Positions 1 through 6,508 of a stretch of DNA of 11,275 nt are shown piece by piece. Position 1 is the stretch's first letter. The number at the start of each line of letters is the position of its first letter. The translations under genes were made by a program, and so were the position numbers. Source of the DNA: Lachnospiraceae bacterium UBA4317 (GTDB lineage Bacteria; Bacillota_A; Clostridia; Lachnospirales; Lachnospiraceae); the NCBI GenBank assembly GCA_002394525.1, contig DGUF01000278.1, positions 13,485-24,759 on the forward strand. The letters run 5' to 3'. Below the pieces are notes generated by a model. That model worked only from the letters and a program-made list of their open reading frames with translations, had not been told where the DNA came from and ran no database searches.

Positions 1-7
1 TTCGCAT

Positions 8-44
8 GTTACTATCACAGTTCCGAAGGGACTGTGATAGTAAC
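8..44 (-). terminator. Perfect inverted-repeat hairpin after leuA (candidate terminator)
   Basis: The arms at 8-21 (GTTACTATCACAGT) and 31-44 are perfect 14-base reverse complements. On the leuA strand the loop region contains CCTTCGG, so a short GC extension or a UUCG-like cap is possible. The hairpin begins 9 bases after the leuA stop codon, which suits a terminator. The bases after the stem (ATGCGAA, to the window edge) are not a T-run, so it may instead be a dispersed palindromic repeat, an operator or an mRNA-stabilising stem. Its AT-rich arms differ from the GC-rich coding sequence around it. Confidence 0.5.
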
Positions 45-53
45 TATGGTTTC

Positions 54-1757
54 TCAATAATGGTCCGCGATGCCCTGCTGCTTCTCGCCCAGGCCCAGCC
101 TGTTGATGCCGGAGAAGACGGCGCGGATGGAGGCGCGGGTGATGTTGGAGCTCACGCCGACGCCGTAGGTGACTCTGCCGGTCTCGCCGTCCAGCAGGTG
201 GATGTAGGCGGCCGCCTGGGAGTCAGAGCCGGACTGGAGAGCGTGCTCCTCGTAGTCCAGGATGCGCAGGTTGTAGCCAAATTTCTCGCGGAAGCCTCTC
301 TGGAGGGCGTCCAGAGGGCCGTTGCCGGAGGCCTCGAAGAACTCGGGTATGCCGTGGTTGGAATAGTCGACGCGGATCCTTGTGTCGAAGGGGGTCTTGA
401 CGTCGTCGCTCAGATCGGAGACCTGTGCCTTCTTGAAATGCAGGGGCTCGTTCTTGTAGAGGTATTCCTGACGGAAGGCCTCCATGATCTTCTCCGGCGG
501 GACCTCGCCGACCTTCTCGGAAATGTCCTGGACGACCTTGGCGAATTCGCCGTGCATGCCCTTGGGGAGCTTGAAGCCGTAGTAGGTGCTCATGATGAAA
601 GCTACGCCGCCCTTGCCGGACTGGGAGTTCACGCGGATGATGGGCTCGTAGACCCTGCCGATGTCGGAGGGGTCGATGGGGAGATAGGGGACGTCCCAGA
701 TCTCGGACTTGCGCTCCTTCATGGCCGCGATGCCCTTGTTGATGGCATCCTGGTGGGAGCCGGAGAAGGCCGTGAAGACCAGCTTGCCGGCGTAGGGGTG
801 GCGCTCGTCGACGCTCATCTTGTTGCAGCGCTCATAGACGTCGATGATCTCGTTGATGTCCTCGATATCCAGCTCGGGGTTGATGCCCTGGGTAAACATG
901 TTATAGGCGATGTTGAGCAGGTCCACGTTGCCGGTGCGCTCGCCGTTGCCCAAAAGGGTCCCCTCGATTCGCTGGGCGCCTGCCAGGAGGGCCAGCTCCG
1001 CAGCGGCGACGCCGCAGCCGCGGTCATTGTGAGGGTGGACGCTGAGGATAATGCTGTCGCGGTTTTTGAAGTGCCTGCTCATCCACTCGATCTGGTCGGC
1101 GTAGACATTGGGCGTGTTCATCTCCACCGTCGAAGGAAGGTTGAAGATCATGGGCTTTTCCTTCGTGGGCTGCCAGATGTCCTGGACGGCGGTGCAGATC
1201 TCGAGGGCGAAGTCCAGCTCGGTTCCCGTGAAGCTCTCGGGGGAATACTCCAGGACCAGGTTGCCGTCGAAGTTCTTTGCCCCCTCCTTGACCCAGCGGG
1301 TTCCGTTCTGGGCGATCTCGATGATGCCCTGGCGGTCCATATTGAAGACCACGTCCCGCTGCAGGGTCGAGGTGGAATTATAAATGTGGAAAATAACGTT
1401 CTTGATCCCCTTGATGGCCTCGAAAGTCCTGTCGATCTGCTCCTTTCTGCACTGGGAGAGGACCTGGACATAGACGTCATCCGGGATCATATCATTGTCG
1501 ACCAGGGCGCGGAGGAAATCATACTCGATCTGGCTGGCCGCGGGGAAACCGATCTCGATCTCCTTGAAGCCGAGCTTGAGCAGGAGTCTGAACATCTCCA
1601 TCTTTTCACTGACGACCATGGGATCGATCAGGGCCTGGTTGCCGTCGCGCAGGTCAACGCTGCACCATACGGGAGCCTTCTCGATCTCCTTGTCAGGCCA
1701 CTGTCTCTCCGGATAACTTACCACAGGGTTCTTTGTGTACTTTTTGTAATTCAGCAT
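54..1757 (-). CDS. leuA: 2-isopropylmalate synthase, long (yeast-like) type
   Basis: LeuA condenses acetyl-CoA with 2-oxoisovalerate to give 2-isopropylmalate, the first committed step of leucine synthesis, in the cytoplasm. The 567-residue product has the HMGL-like TIM-barrel signatures: LRDGNQ at residues 36-41 (metal and substrate site), HPHND at 241-245 (metal-binding histidines), GNGERTGN at 270-277 and FSGSHQD at 331-337. A C-terminal LeuA dimerisation/allosteric domain (about 445-555) normally senses leucine. Length and the N-terminal 'YPERQWPDKEI' segment match the longer yeast/actinobacterial-like subgroup rather than the roughly 510-residue enteric form. The ATG at 1757 has GGAG ten bases upstream. 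The gene follows cdaR by 40 bases, too little space for a T-box leader or a leader peptide, so it probably shares the upstream transcript. No other leu gene is visible. Confidence 0.96.
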   Translation of the reverse strand: MLNYKKYTKNPVVSYPERQWPDKEIEKAPVWCSVDLRDGNQALIDPMVVSEKMEMFRLLLKLGFKEIEIGFPAASQIEYDFLRALVDNDMIPDDVYVQVLSQCRKEQIDRTFEAIKGIKNVIFHIYNSTSTLQRDVVFNMDRQGIIEIAQNGTRWVKEGAKNFDGNLVLEYSPESFTGTELDFALEICTAVQDIWQPTKEKPMIFNLPSTVEMNTPNVYADQIEWMSRHFKNRDSIILSVHPHNDRGCGVAAAELALLAGAQRIEGTLLGNGERTGNVDLLNIAYNMFTQGINPELDIEDINEIIDVYERCNKMSVDERHPYAGKLVFTAFSGSHQDAINKGIAAMKERKSEIWDVPYLPIDPSDIGRVYEPIIRVNSQSGKGGVAFIMSTYYGFKLPKGMHGEFAKVVQDISEKVGEVPPEKIMEAFRQEYLYKNEPLHFKKAQVSDLSDDVKTPFDTRIRVDYSNHGIPEFFEASGNGPLDALQRGFREKFGYNLRILDYEEHALQSGSDSQAAAYIHLLDGETGRVTYGVGVSSNITRASIRAVFSGINRLGLGEKQQGIADHY

Positions 1758-1797
1758 TGTCTTATTACTCCATTTCCATAAATGCTGCTGTCCGGCG

Positions 1798-2874
1798 TTA
1801 CGAATTTCCTTCCTCTGCTGTCTCCTCTTCAGCTGCCGTCACGCCGGTATCTGTCTCCGCCGTTCCGGAGGATTCTCCGGAATCGACTTCTTCTATGCGC
1901 ACAAACACAGTCACTGTGTCCGCGCTGCTGTCCGCCAGGAAGATTCCCTCGGGCAGATATTTGCTGATCTTCAGCGATTTGTGAATATTTGTGGTGAGCG
2001 GTTCGGACGCTATGTCTTCCGCCGGGATCTCCACCTGTTCAAAATCCTGCAGGATCCCCGCCGCGCCGGCCACTGTCACGGAGCCCGGCTCAGCCGCCGG
2101 TTCCGATTCCAGGTTGTAGCCGTACGCGATCGGCACCCCCGAACCGCAGGTGACCGGGACTTCCTTCGTCTGATAGATCGTCGCGACCACCTTTACAGAA
2201 GAGATATTGAGATGGAGTTTCTGGGTCTCCCTCTCTTCTGAAGAAATGACATTGCCGTCTTCGTCGTACAGAACGATTTCCGGATAGGAATTGATGCTCC
2301 TCTCCGCGCCGGAGATATCCACGGACGCGACGGCCCTGCCCACGTTGTTGACGTAGGACTGGGGCCCCGAGACGATCACCTGGTTCTGTTCGGAAGCTGC
2401 TTCATACAGGATATAGCCGCCTGCCGGGCTTCCCTCCGTCTCCACCTCGAGCGGGAGCGACTTTGTAGCCTTGGGCTCCACCCTGAGCTGGACATGGGAG
2501 ATGCTGCCTGACATGCGCTCGACGCTGCCGCTGTATTTGTCTGTCGTCAGGACGATCCGGATGGACCCGTCCTGCTCCATATCCCGGCAGTCCGCCGTTG
2601 CGATGATATTTTTGGACTCCAGCTTGTCGATGACCGACCGCTTGGCCTGCAGGGTGACGACGGGGATCTCGTCCGTATTGTCCAGGACCGTATACATGTC
2701 CCCCTGATTTTCGATCACCTCTCCGTGCAGGATATCCACACTGACATTGTTGACGGTCATGCGGATGGCCGGATCGCTGAAATAATTGGTTATATACCAG
2801 AGCGCCATGGCCAGAATGACCGAGACGACCTTGAGCCAGATGTTGGGGTCCAGGTCTTTGATACGCTTAATCAT
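1798..2874 (-). CDS. cdaR: CdaR, YbbR-domain regulator of the diadenylate cyclase
   Basis: CdaR is the membrane-anchored partner that modulates CdaA activity from outside the cell. From the ATG at 2874 the protein has 358 residues: a short basic N-terminus (MIKRIKDLDPN), one membrane helix at about 12-29, then an extracellular part with about three YbbR-like beta repeats (roughly 50-133, 140-226, 232-327). An acidic, Ser/Thr/Glu-rich tail follows (328-358). An in-frame ATG at 2901 would add nine residues (MIRERRSTR). I prefer 2874 because AAAGGAGGT lies exactly 8 bases upstream and this start gives the conserved short N-terminus. With this start the gene overlaps the end of cdaA by 8 bases, indicating translational coupling. 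Family and position directly after cdaA make the assignment secure; the repeat boundaries are estimates by eye. Confidence 0.93.
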   Translation of the reverse strand: MIKRIKDLDPNIWLKVVSVILAMALWYITNYFSDPAIRMTVNNVSVDILHGEVIENQGDMYTVLDNTDEIPVVTLQAKRSVIDKLESKNIIATADCRDMEQDGSIRIVLTTDKYSGSVERMSGSISHVQLRVEPKATKSLPLEVETEGSPAGGYILYEAASEQNQVIVSGPQSYVNNVGRAVASVDISGAERSINSYPEIVLYDEDGNVISSEERETQKLHLNISSVKVVATIYQTKEVPVTCGSGVPIAYGYNLESEPAAEPGSVTVAGAAGILQDFEQVEIPAEDIASEPLTTNIHKSLKISKYLPEGIFLADSSADTVTVFVRIEEVDSGESSGTAETDTGVTAAEEETAEEGNS

Positions 2875-3880
2875 GCGCGTCGACCTCCTTTCCCTTATCA
2901 TCCTTTGCCGAAGGGCCGGTCTTCCCTTCCTTTTCGCTTCCGCCTTCCGCCTCAGGTCCGGCGGCTGAGGTCCGGGTCCTGCGCAGAGCGCTGGCGCTCT
3001 TTCCGATCTTGCTGATCGTGTCTCCCAGGACCGTGCGGCTGGCGTTCTTTGCCTCCTCCTCGGAGAGCTTGTTCTGCAGCCGGGTCAGAGCCCCTCTGAG
3101 CTCCTCCGGCGTCACGTTGCTCCAGAGCCTGCCCTTGTAGGCATAGCTCAGATGGCCGGTCTCCTCCGACACGATCAGGGTCAGGGCATCCGTCTCCTCG
3201 GAAATCCCGACGCCCGCCCGGTGCCTGGTCCCCAGATTCTTGTCCAGTCTGGAGGAAGACAGGGGCAGGTAGGAGGTCGCGGAGACGACCCTGTTGCCGC
3301 GGATAATGACCGCGCCGTCATGGAGGGGCGTATTTTTCTCAAAAATATTGATCAACAGCTGACTCGATACGATGCCGTCGATCTCGATTCCCGACCTCTC
3401 ATACTCCAGCAGCGGCGTGGTCACCTCGATCACGATCAGGGCACCGGTCTTGACCCGGCCCATCTCCGTGCAGGCTCTCACCAGCTCATTGATGGTCCGG
3501 TCGGAAAAACGGCCCTCCTCTGTCTTGGAGGGCTCCATTTTGAACAGAGAGCTCAGAAAATTTCTGCGGCCCAGTTCCTCCATGGCATGGCGGAGCTCAG
3601 GCTGCAGGATGATGACGAGCGCTGTGACCGCGATCCCTGCGACATTCTGGAAGATCCACAGGATCGTGGTCATGTTAAAGACAGCTGCTGCCAGGGCGAT
3701 CGCTCCGACTACGGCGATTCCCTTCATCAGCTGCCAGGCGCGCGTATTCTTGACCCAAAGCAGGATATGATATGCCAGATAGGAAATGATCAGGACTTCA
3801 ACGACATCCGTCCATCTCACATCGGGTATACGAAGCTGGGAAATATAATAATAAAAAAAGTCTACCCCGGGAAAATTCAA
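2867..3880 (-). CDS. cdaA: Membrane diadenylate cyclase CdaA (DAC domain)
   Basis: CdaA makes c-di-AMP from two ATP molecules; this messenger controls potassium and osmolyte uptake and cell-wall homeostasis. The 337-residue protein has three N-terminal membrane helices (about 26-43, 53-70, 73-93), the ILQPELR junction at 91-97, and a DAC domain with both catalytic motifs intact: DGA at 188-190 (in NTPLHDGAVII) and GTRHR at 217-221. The tail from about 280 to 337 is rich in Ser, Lys, Glu and Gly and extends well past the usual end near 273 in Bacillus. The start is a TTG at 3880, three bases after the stop of the upstream gene, with GGAGAGGA 10-17 bases upstream. The first internal Met (residue 52) would remove the first helix, so TTG is the best start. 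The gene is coupled to cdaR, whose ATG overlaps its stop region. Confidence 0.96.
   Translation of the reverse strand: MNFPGVDFFYYYISQLRIPDVRWTDVVEVLIISYLAYHILLWVKNTRAWQLMKGIAVVGAIALAAAVFNMTTILWIFQNVAGIAVTALVIILQPELRHAMEELGRRNFLSSLFKMEPSKTEEGRFSDRTINELVRACTEMGRVKTGALIVIEVTTPLLEYERSGIEIDGIVSSQLLINIFEKNTPLHDGAVIIRGNRVVSATSYLPLSSSRLDKNLGTRHRAGVGISEETDALTLIVSEETGHLSYAYKGRLWSNVTPEELRGALTRLQNKLSEEEAKNASRTVLGDTISKIGKSASALRRTRTSAAGPEAEGGSEKEGKTGPSAKDDKGKEVDAHD
2883..2891 (-). promoter_or_regulatory. Strong Shine-Dalgarno site that sets the cdaR start
   Basis: AAAGGAGGT on the minus strand sits inside the last codons of cdaA, 8 bases upstream of the ATG at 2874. It lies downstream of the alternative ATG at 2901 and cannot serve it, which is why the shorter cdaR is preferred. 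Confidence 0.85.
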
Positions 3881-3883
3881 TGG

Positions 3884-4888
3884 TTAATCTTCCTCTCCGT
3901 TCTTCCGGATGGCTGTTCTTTCTGTCTGTTCATTGATATTGGTGACAGACATCGAAGGGATCGGAACCATGACCTTTGGAACCGCTTTTACATAATAATA
4001 GTAGTCTTCATCCTCAAACTGCGTACTTTCAATGCGCAGATAATCGACATTGAAGGCAAAGAACCGGAAGACCTGCGCCAGCAGGAAGGAGATCACGATC
4101 CCCGCGAAGACCCTGCCCAGGTCTATGTTGGTATCGAAGCGCATATCACCGATCAGGAGGATCAGGAGCTCCAGCACGCAGCCCACGGTGATCGCCGCTG
4201 TCCAGGCATTGGCCATGACCAGGTGGCGGATAAAGCAGACGACCACTGCCGTGACGGCCAGCGCGGCGGCCAGGATGATCAGTCCCCTGTCCCCCATCAT
4301 GCCGTCGATCAGACCGCGGAAGTTGCTGATCAGGCGCTCTCCCGTGAGGGCGGCGCCGGCAGCCGTGCTGCCCATGGCCGGCAGACTCTCCTCCACCAGC
4401 AGGACATACCTTGTAAAAATAAGCCCGAACACGACCGGTACCGCAGTCCCGGGGCCAAAGAGGAGGCCCGCGAAAACCGGCACCGCATAGTGCAGGTTTA
4501 AGGCATAGGCGATCGGCATGATCAGCAGCACCATGGTGTCGGGAGGTGAAAACCGGAAATATACGAGCAGGCAGAGCAGAAGCAGTGCCGCGCAAAGAGC
4601 TGTCGCCTCCAGCGACAGCCTGTACAGGTCCCAGACCATTACCAGGCTGATGACGGCCGCCGCGAAGCCGGGCGGCAGCATGGAGCAGACCAGGGCGATG
4701 ATCACGTTGAGAAGGGTGCTCTCAAGCGCGCCGCCGGCAGGTCCGTGCACGCCCAGGTGGGCGCGGAGCAGGAGGAGCAGGGCCAGGGAGACCGCGAACC
4801 GGAAAACCGGGACCAGCAGATACTCCTGCTTTTTATAAAACAATATTAATCTCTCTCTCAATTGGTAGATTCCAGCAGTCCCGTTCAT
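3884..4888 (-). CDS. Polytopic membrane protein coupled to cdaA, function unknown
   Basis: The 334-residue product is strongly hydrophobic, with about eight or nine predicted membrane segments (near 24-42, 56-70, 74-90, 95-111, 117-132, 136-164, 201-220, 227-247, 257-277). A soluble C-terminal tail follows, with a striking acidic and tyrosine-rich motif at 291-305 (FEDEDYYYYVKAVPK). I recognise no catalytic or transport motif. The ATG at 4888 has GGAGG four bases upstream, a rather tight spacing. Its stop is only three bases from the TTG start of cdaA, so the two are almost certainly co-translated. From memory, similar proteins precede cdaA in other Lachnospiraceae; I could not check this. 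Context suggests a membrane partner, sensor or scaffold for the c-di-AMP cyclase, but that is inference. Alternatives are a transporter-like protein or an unrelated operon member. Confidence 0.88.
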   Translation of the reverse strand: MNGTAGIYQLRERLILFYKKQEYLLVPVFRFAVSLALLLLLRAHLGVHGPAGGALESTLLNVIIALVCSMLPPGFAAAVISLVMVWDLYRLSLEATALCAALLLLCLLVYFRFSPPDTMVLLIMPIAYALNLHYAVPVFAGLLFGPGTAVPVVFGLIFTRYVLLVEESLPAMGSTAAGAALTGERLISNFRGLIDGMMGDRGLIILAAALAVTAVVVCFIRHLVMANAWTAAITVGCVLELLILLIGDMRFDTNIDLGRVFAGIVISFLLAQVFRFFAFNVDYLRIESTQFEDEDYYYYVKAVPKVMVPIPSMSVTNINEQTERTAIRKNGEED

Positions 4889-4907
4889 TCCGCCTCCGTC
4901 GCTGAAA

Positions 4908-5003
4908 ATTCTTCATCGCGGGATTGTACCCACGATAAAGCGAGTTTCCTTTTTTGCGCGCGTATCCCACGACTGAAGTCAAGGGTATTGCGCGATGAAG
5001 AAT
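4908..5003. repeat. 96-base element with perfect 13-base terminal inverted repeats
   Basis: The ends ATTCTTCATCGCG (4908-4920) and CGCGATGAAGAAT (4991-5003) are perfect reverse complements enclosing 70 bases. Inside, 4966-4985 reads CCCTTGACTTCAGTCGTGGG on the minus strand, an imperfect hairpin. The phrase TCGTGGG followed by TAC or ATAC occurs twice in the same orientation (around 4961-4972 and 4926-4936). No clear target-site duplication flanks it. It fills most of the 140-base gap between the small membrane protein and the cdaA-linked gene. A TACAAT (minus strand, plus coordinates 4923-4928) could act as a -10 box about 35 bases before the next ATG, but I see no matching -35. Possible identities are a MITE/REP-like repeat, a decayed IS200/IS605-type end, or a structured mRNA element. 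No other copy is in this window. Confidence 0.6.
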
Positions 5004-5028
5004 AGATGTCCGTCCCGCGGGACCGGGA

Positions 5029-5424
5029 TCATCTGTATTCACTGTCACTGATCTCCAGCAGCCTGTCCAGATCCTGCTCATACAGCATCCGCCGCCTGGC
5101 ATAAGCCGCGCTGCGGGCCTGATAGATCAGGAAGGTCGCGATCATGTATACGGCCATGAAGGCTGCATAGCTCATCACACCGAGACGCAGGATCGGATCC
5201 AAAGCATTCTCGTAGACCGAAAAAAAGATCTGTTCAAAGAAATAGCCGCAGTAAATAGCCGCACAGATCCCCCAGGCCAGGGTCCCCGTGAAAAAGGAAA
5301 AGACCATGGCTCCAAAGACATAGTCGCCCCGGAAGTATTTCGCGGTCCTCTCATCGCTGATGCCCCGTCCTTCCTCGTAGACCGTGACGCGGGTCATCAC
5401 GCGGATTTTTTCCTCATTCAGCAT
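5029..5424 (-). CDS. Small two-helix membrane protein, function unknown
   Basis: The 131-residue product starts at an ATG (5424) with AGGAG six bases upstream. A charged N-terminal stretch (MLNEEKIRVMTRVTVYEEG, then a KYFRGDY motif near 29-35) precedes two predicted membrane helices at about 36-60 and 81-102. A basic then acidic C-terminal segment follows (103-131, with an ARRRM...DLDRLLEI pattern that may form a short amphipathic helix or coiled coil). I recognise no enzyme motif. It resembles, from memory, a conserved Lachnospiraceae hypothetical family beginning MLNEEKI and found near comF; this is not verified. It lies 37 bases after comF on the same strand and is probably co-transcribed with it. 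Both predicted helices are short of polar residues, so a simple membrane anchor or small regulatory subunit is possible. Confidence 0.82.
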   Translation of the reverse strand: MLNEEKIRVMTRVTVYEEGRGISDERTAKYFRGDYVFGAMVFSFFTGTLAWGICAAIYCGYFFEQIFFSVYENALDPILRLGVMSYAAFMAVYMIATFLIYQARSAAYARRRMLYEQDLDRLLEISDSEYR

Positions 5425-5461
5425 GTTCTGCTCCTGCTCTCCTTCCGCCTTCGGCTGCCGT

Positions 5462-6313
5462 TTATCCGTCTGAACTGTCCTCTCCGATCGCCAGTGTCAT
5501 GAAAAAGACATGCCCGGCTCCGCGCCTGTACAGGGCGTCCGCGCAGGCATCCACTGTCGATCCTGTTGTATAAATATCATCAATGAGCATAATCGTTTTT
5601 AATTCTACATCATTTCCAAATGCCTGAAAAGCCTTTTTCAAATTATTTTGGCGTTCCGCGGGGGCCATGTTTTTCATGGGAAGGGTGTCGGACACGCGGC
5701 CCAGAGCATGGTCCAGGACCGGTATTTTCGTGCGCGCGGAGACCTCCCGGGCCAGGACCAGGGCCTGGTTGTAGCCCCGCTTTTTGAGGCGCCGGGCGGA
5801 GAGAGGGACGGGAACCAGAAAATCCGGCCGCGGGATCCCGGGGCGGGGATACCCGCCCCCTGTCCGGAGATCCTCAGGGTCCGGCAGGCCGGGATCCTGT
5901 CCGGTCCAGGCCCTGCCCGTGAATTCCTCTAACTTCTGCGCCATGCAGCTGCCGTAAAAGGCTCCGTACTCCTGCCTGCCCCCGTATTTGAAGCGGAAGA
6001 GGCCGCCCGCGGCGCTGTGGTAGGTAAAGACAGCGCAGCCCCGCTCATAAATGTGACGCAGGGACAGGCAGTCCCCGCAGAAATGCCGGTCCGGGGACCG
6101 GAGGGGCTTGCCGCAGCGCCGGCAGACCGGTTCCTCCACCCTCTCCAGCATCTGCTCGCACTCCGGGCAGATCAGGGCCCCGGCGGGCCGCACAGGGCGG
6201 TCGCAGACCGGGCACCGCCTCGGGAAGACCAGGTCGCGGGAGACCGAAAGGGGCGCCGCGAGCATTTTCCGGATCCGCGATTCCTCGCGGAGGGTCTCTT
6301 TTCCATCCTTCAT
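5462..6313 (-). CDS. comF: ComF-family phosphoribosyltransferase-like protein
   Basis: ComF proteins combine N-terminal zinc-binding cysteines with a type I phosphoribosyltransferase fold; in competent bacteria they are needed for DNA uptake, and in many Clostridia the role is unproven. The 283-residue product has four CxxC pairs (CPVC 34-37, CPEC 49-52, CRRC 64-67, CGDC 79-82). It also has the FKYGGRQEYG segment (108-117), PVPLSARRLKKRGYNQA (168-184) and the PRPP-binding loop IMLIDDIYTTGST (241-253). The ATG at 6313 has AGGAG seven bases upstream. It is somewhat longer than a typical member (about 220-240 residues), mainly through a Pro/Gly/Asp-rich insert at about 134-165 just before the PVPL motif. 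The downstream small membrane protein is 37 bases away. No other late-competence gene is in the window, so a role in DNA uptake cannot be claimed from context. Confidence 0.93.
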   Translation of the reverse strand: MKDGKETLREESRIRKMLAAPLSVSRDLVFPRRCPVCDRPVRPAGALICPECEQMLERVEEPVCRRCGKPLRSPDRHFCGDCLSLRHIYERGCAVFTYHSAAGGLFRFKYGGRQEYGAFYGSCMAQKLEEFTGRAWTGQDPGLPDPEDLRTGGGYPRPGIPRPDFLVPVPLSARRLKKRGYNQALVLAREVSARTKIPVLDHALGRVSDTLPMKNMAPAERQNNLKKAFQAFGNDVELKTIMLIDDIYTTGSTVDACADALYRRGAGHVFFMTLAIGEDSSDG

Positions 6314-6402
6314 CTGCAGACTCCTGATGTCATAATGTAAGGCCTGCGCGCGAGTCCTGGGTCCTGCGCAGGTCTCTTTCCCCGGACCGGGCCGGAGGAG
6401 GG

Positions 6403-6508
6403 GTCAGGTCAGCTGGTCCCCGATGCTGCACATACGCAAAAACGGAATCAGGCCAGCCGGCCCGGATGCTGCACATACGCAAAAGCGGAATCAGGCCAGC
6501 TGGTCCCG
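6403..6508. repeat. 43-base tandem repeat, about 2.4 copies, overlapping the recD2 stop
   Basis: Two adjacent units at 6422-6464 (43 bases) and 6465-6508 (44 bases) both begin GATGCTGCACATACGCAAAA and differ at about three positions. A further 19-base partial copy at 6403-6421 matches the end of a unit at 16 of 19 positions. The copy at 6490-6508 includes the last recD2 codons (RDQLA) and its TGA stop. The most distal copy still reads D-Q-L-T-stop, so the array looks like a duplicated and decayed recD2 3' end. It lies in the 177-base gap before comF. The rest of that gap (6314-6402) is GC-rich with a small inverted repeat (CCTGCGC at 6343-6349 and GCGCAGG at 6366-6372). I see no convincing promoter or T-tailed terminator there. 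Confidence 0.85.

Noticed and set aside
6..1781. 591-codon open frame on the plus strand opposite leuA
   Set aside because: It is the antisense shadow of leuA in GC-rich codons. It has low-complexity Val/Asp/Leu/Gly composition, no ribosome binding site and no recognisable domain, while the minus frame is unmistakable LeuA.
1758..1797. T-box or leucine attenuator ahead of leuA
   Set aside because: Only 40 bases separate cdaR and leuA, holding just a ribosome binding site. There is no room for a T-box, a leader peptide or a terminator pair.
5012..5023. 12-base palindrome GTCCCGCGGGAC after the small membrane protein gene
   Set aside because: It is short, has no loop and no following T-run, and such GC palindromes are expected in this composition. 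Not called a terminator.
4833..5102. 89-codon minus-strand frame spanning the 96-base element
   Set aside because: It overlaps the genes on both sides in other frames and its middle is just the translated inverted-repeat element. No good ribosome binding site or protein family is seen.
6314..6402. Promoter for comF in the recD2-comF gap
   Set aside because: A TACATTAT stretch lies about 20-28 bases before the comF ATG, but no -35 element at proper spacing is visible in this GC-rich stretch.
6403..6508. CRISPR-like array
   Set aside because: The 43-base units are directly adjacent with no unique spacers, and one copy is part of recD2, so this is a tandem duplication.
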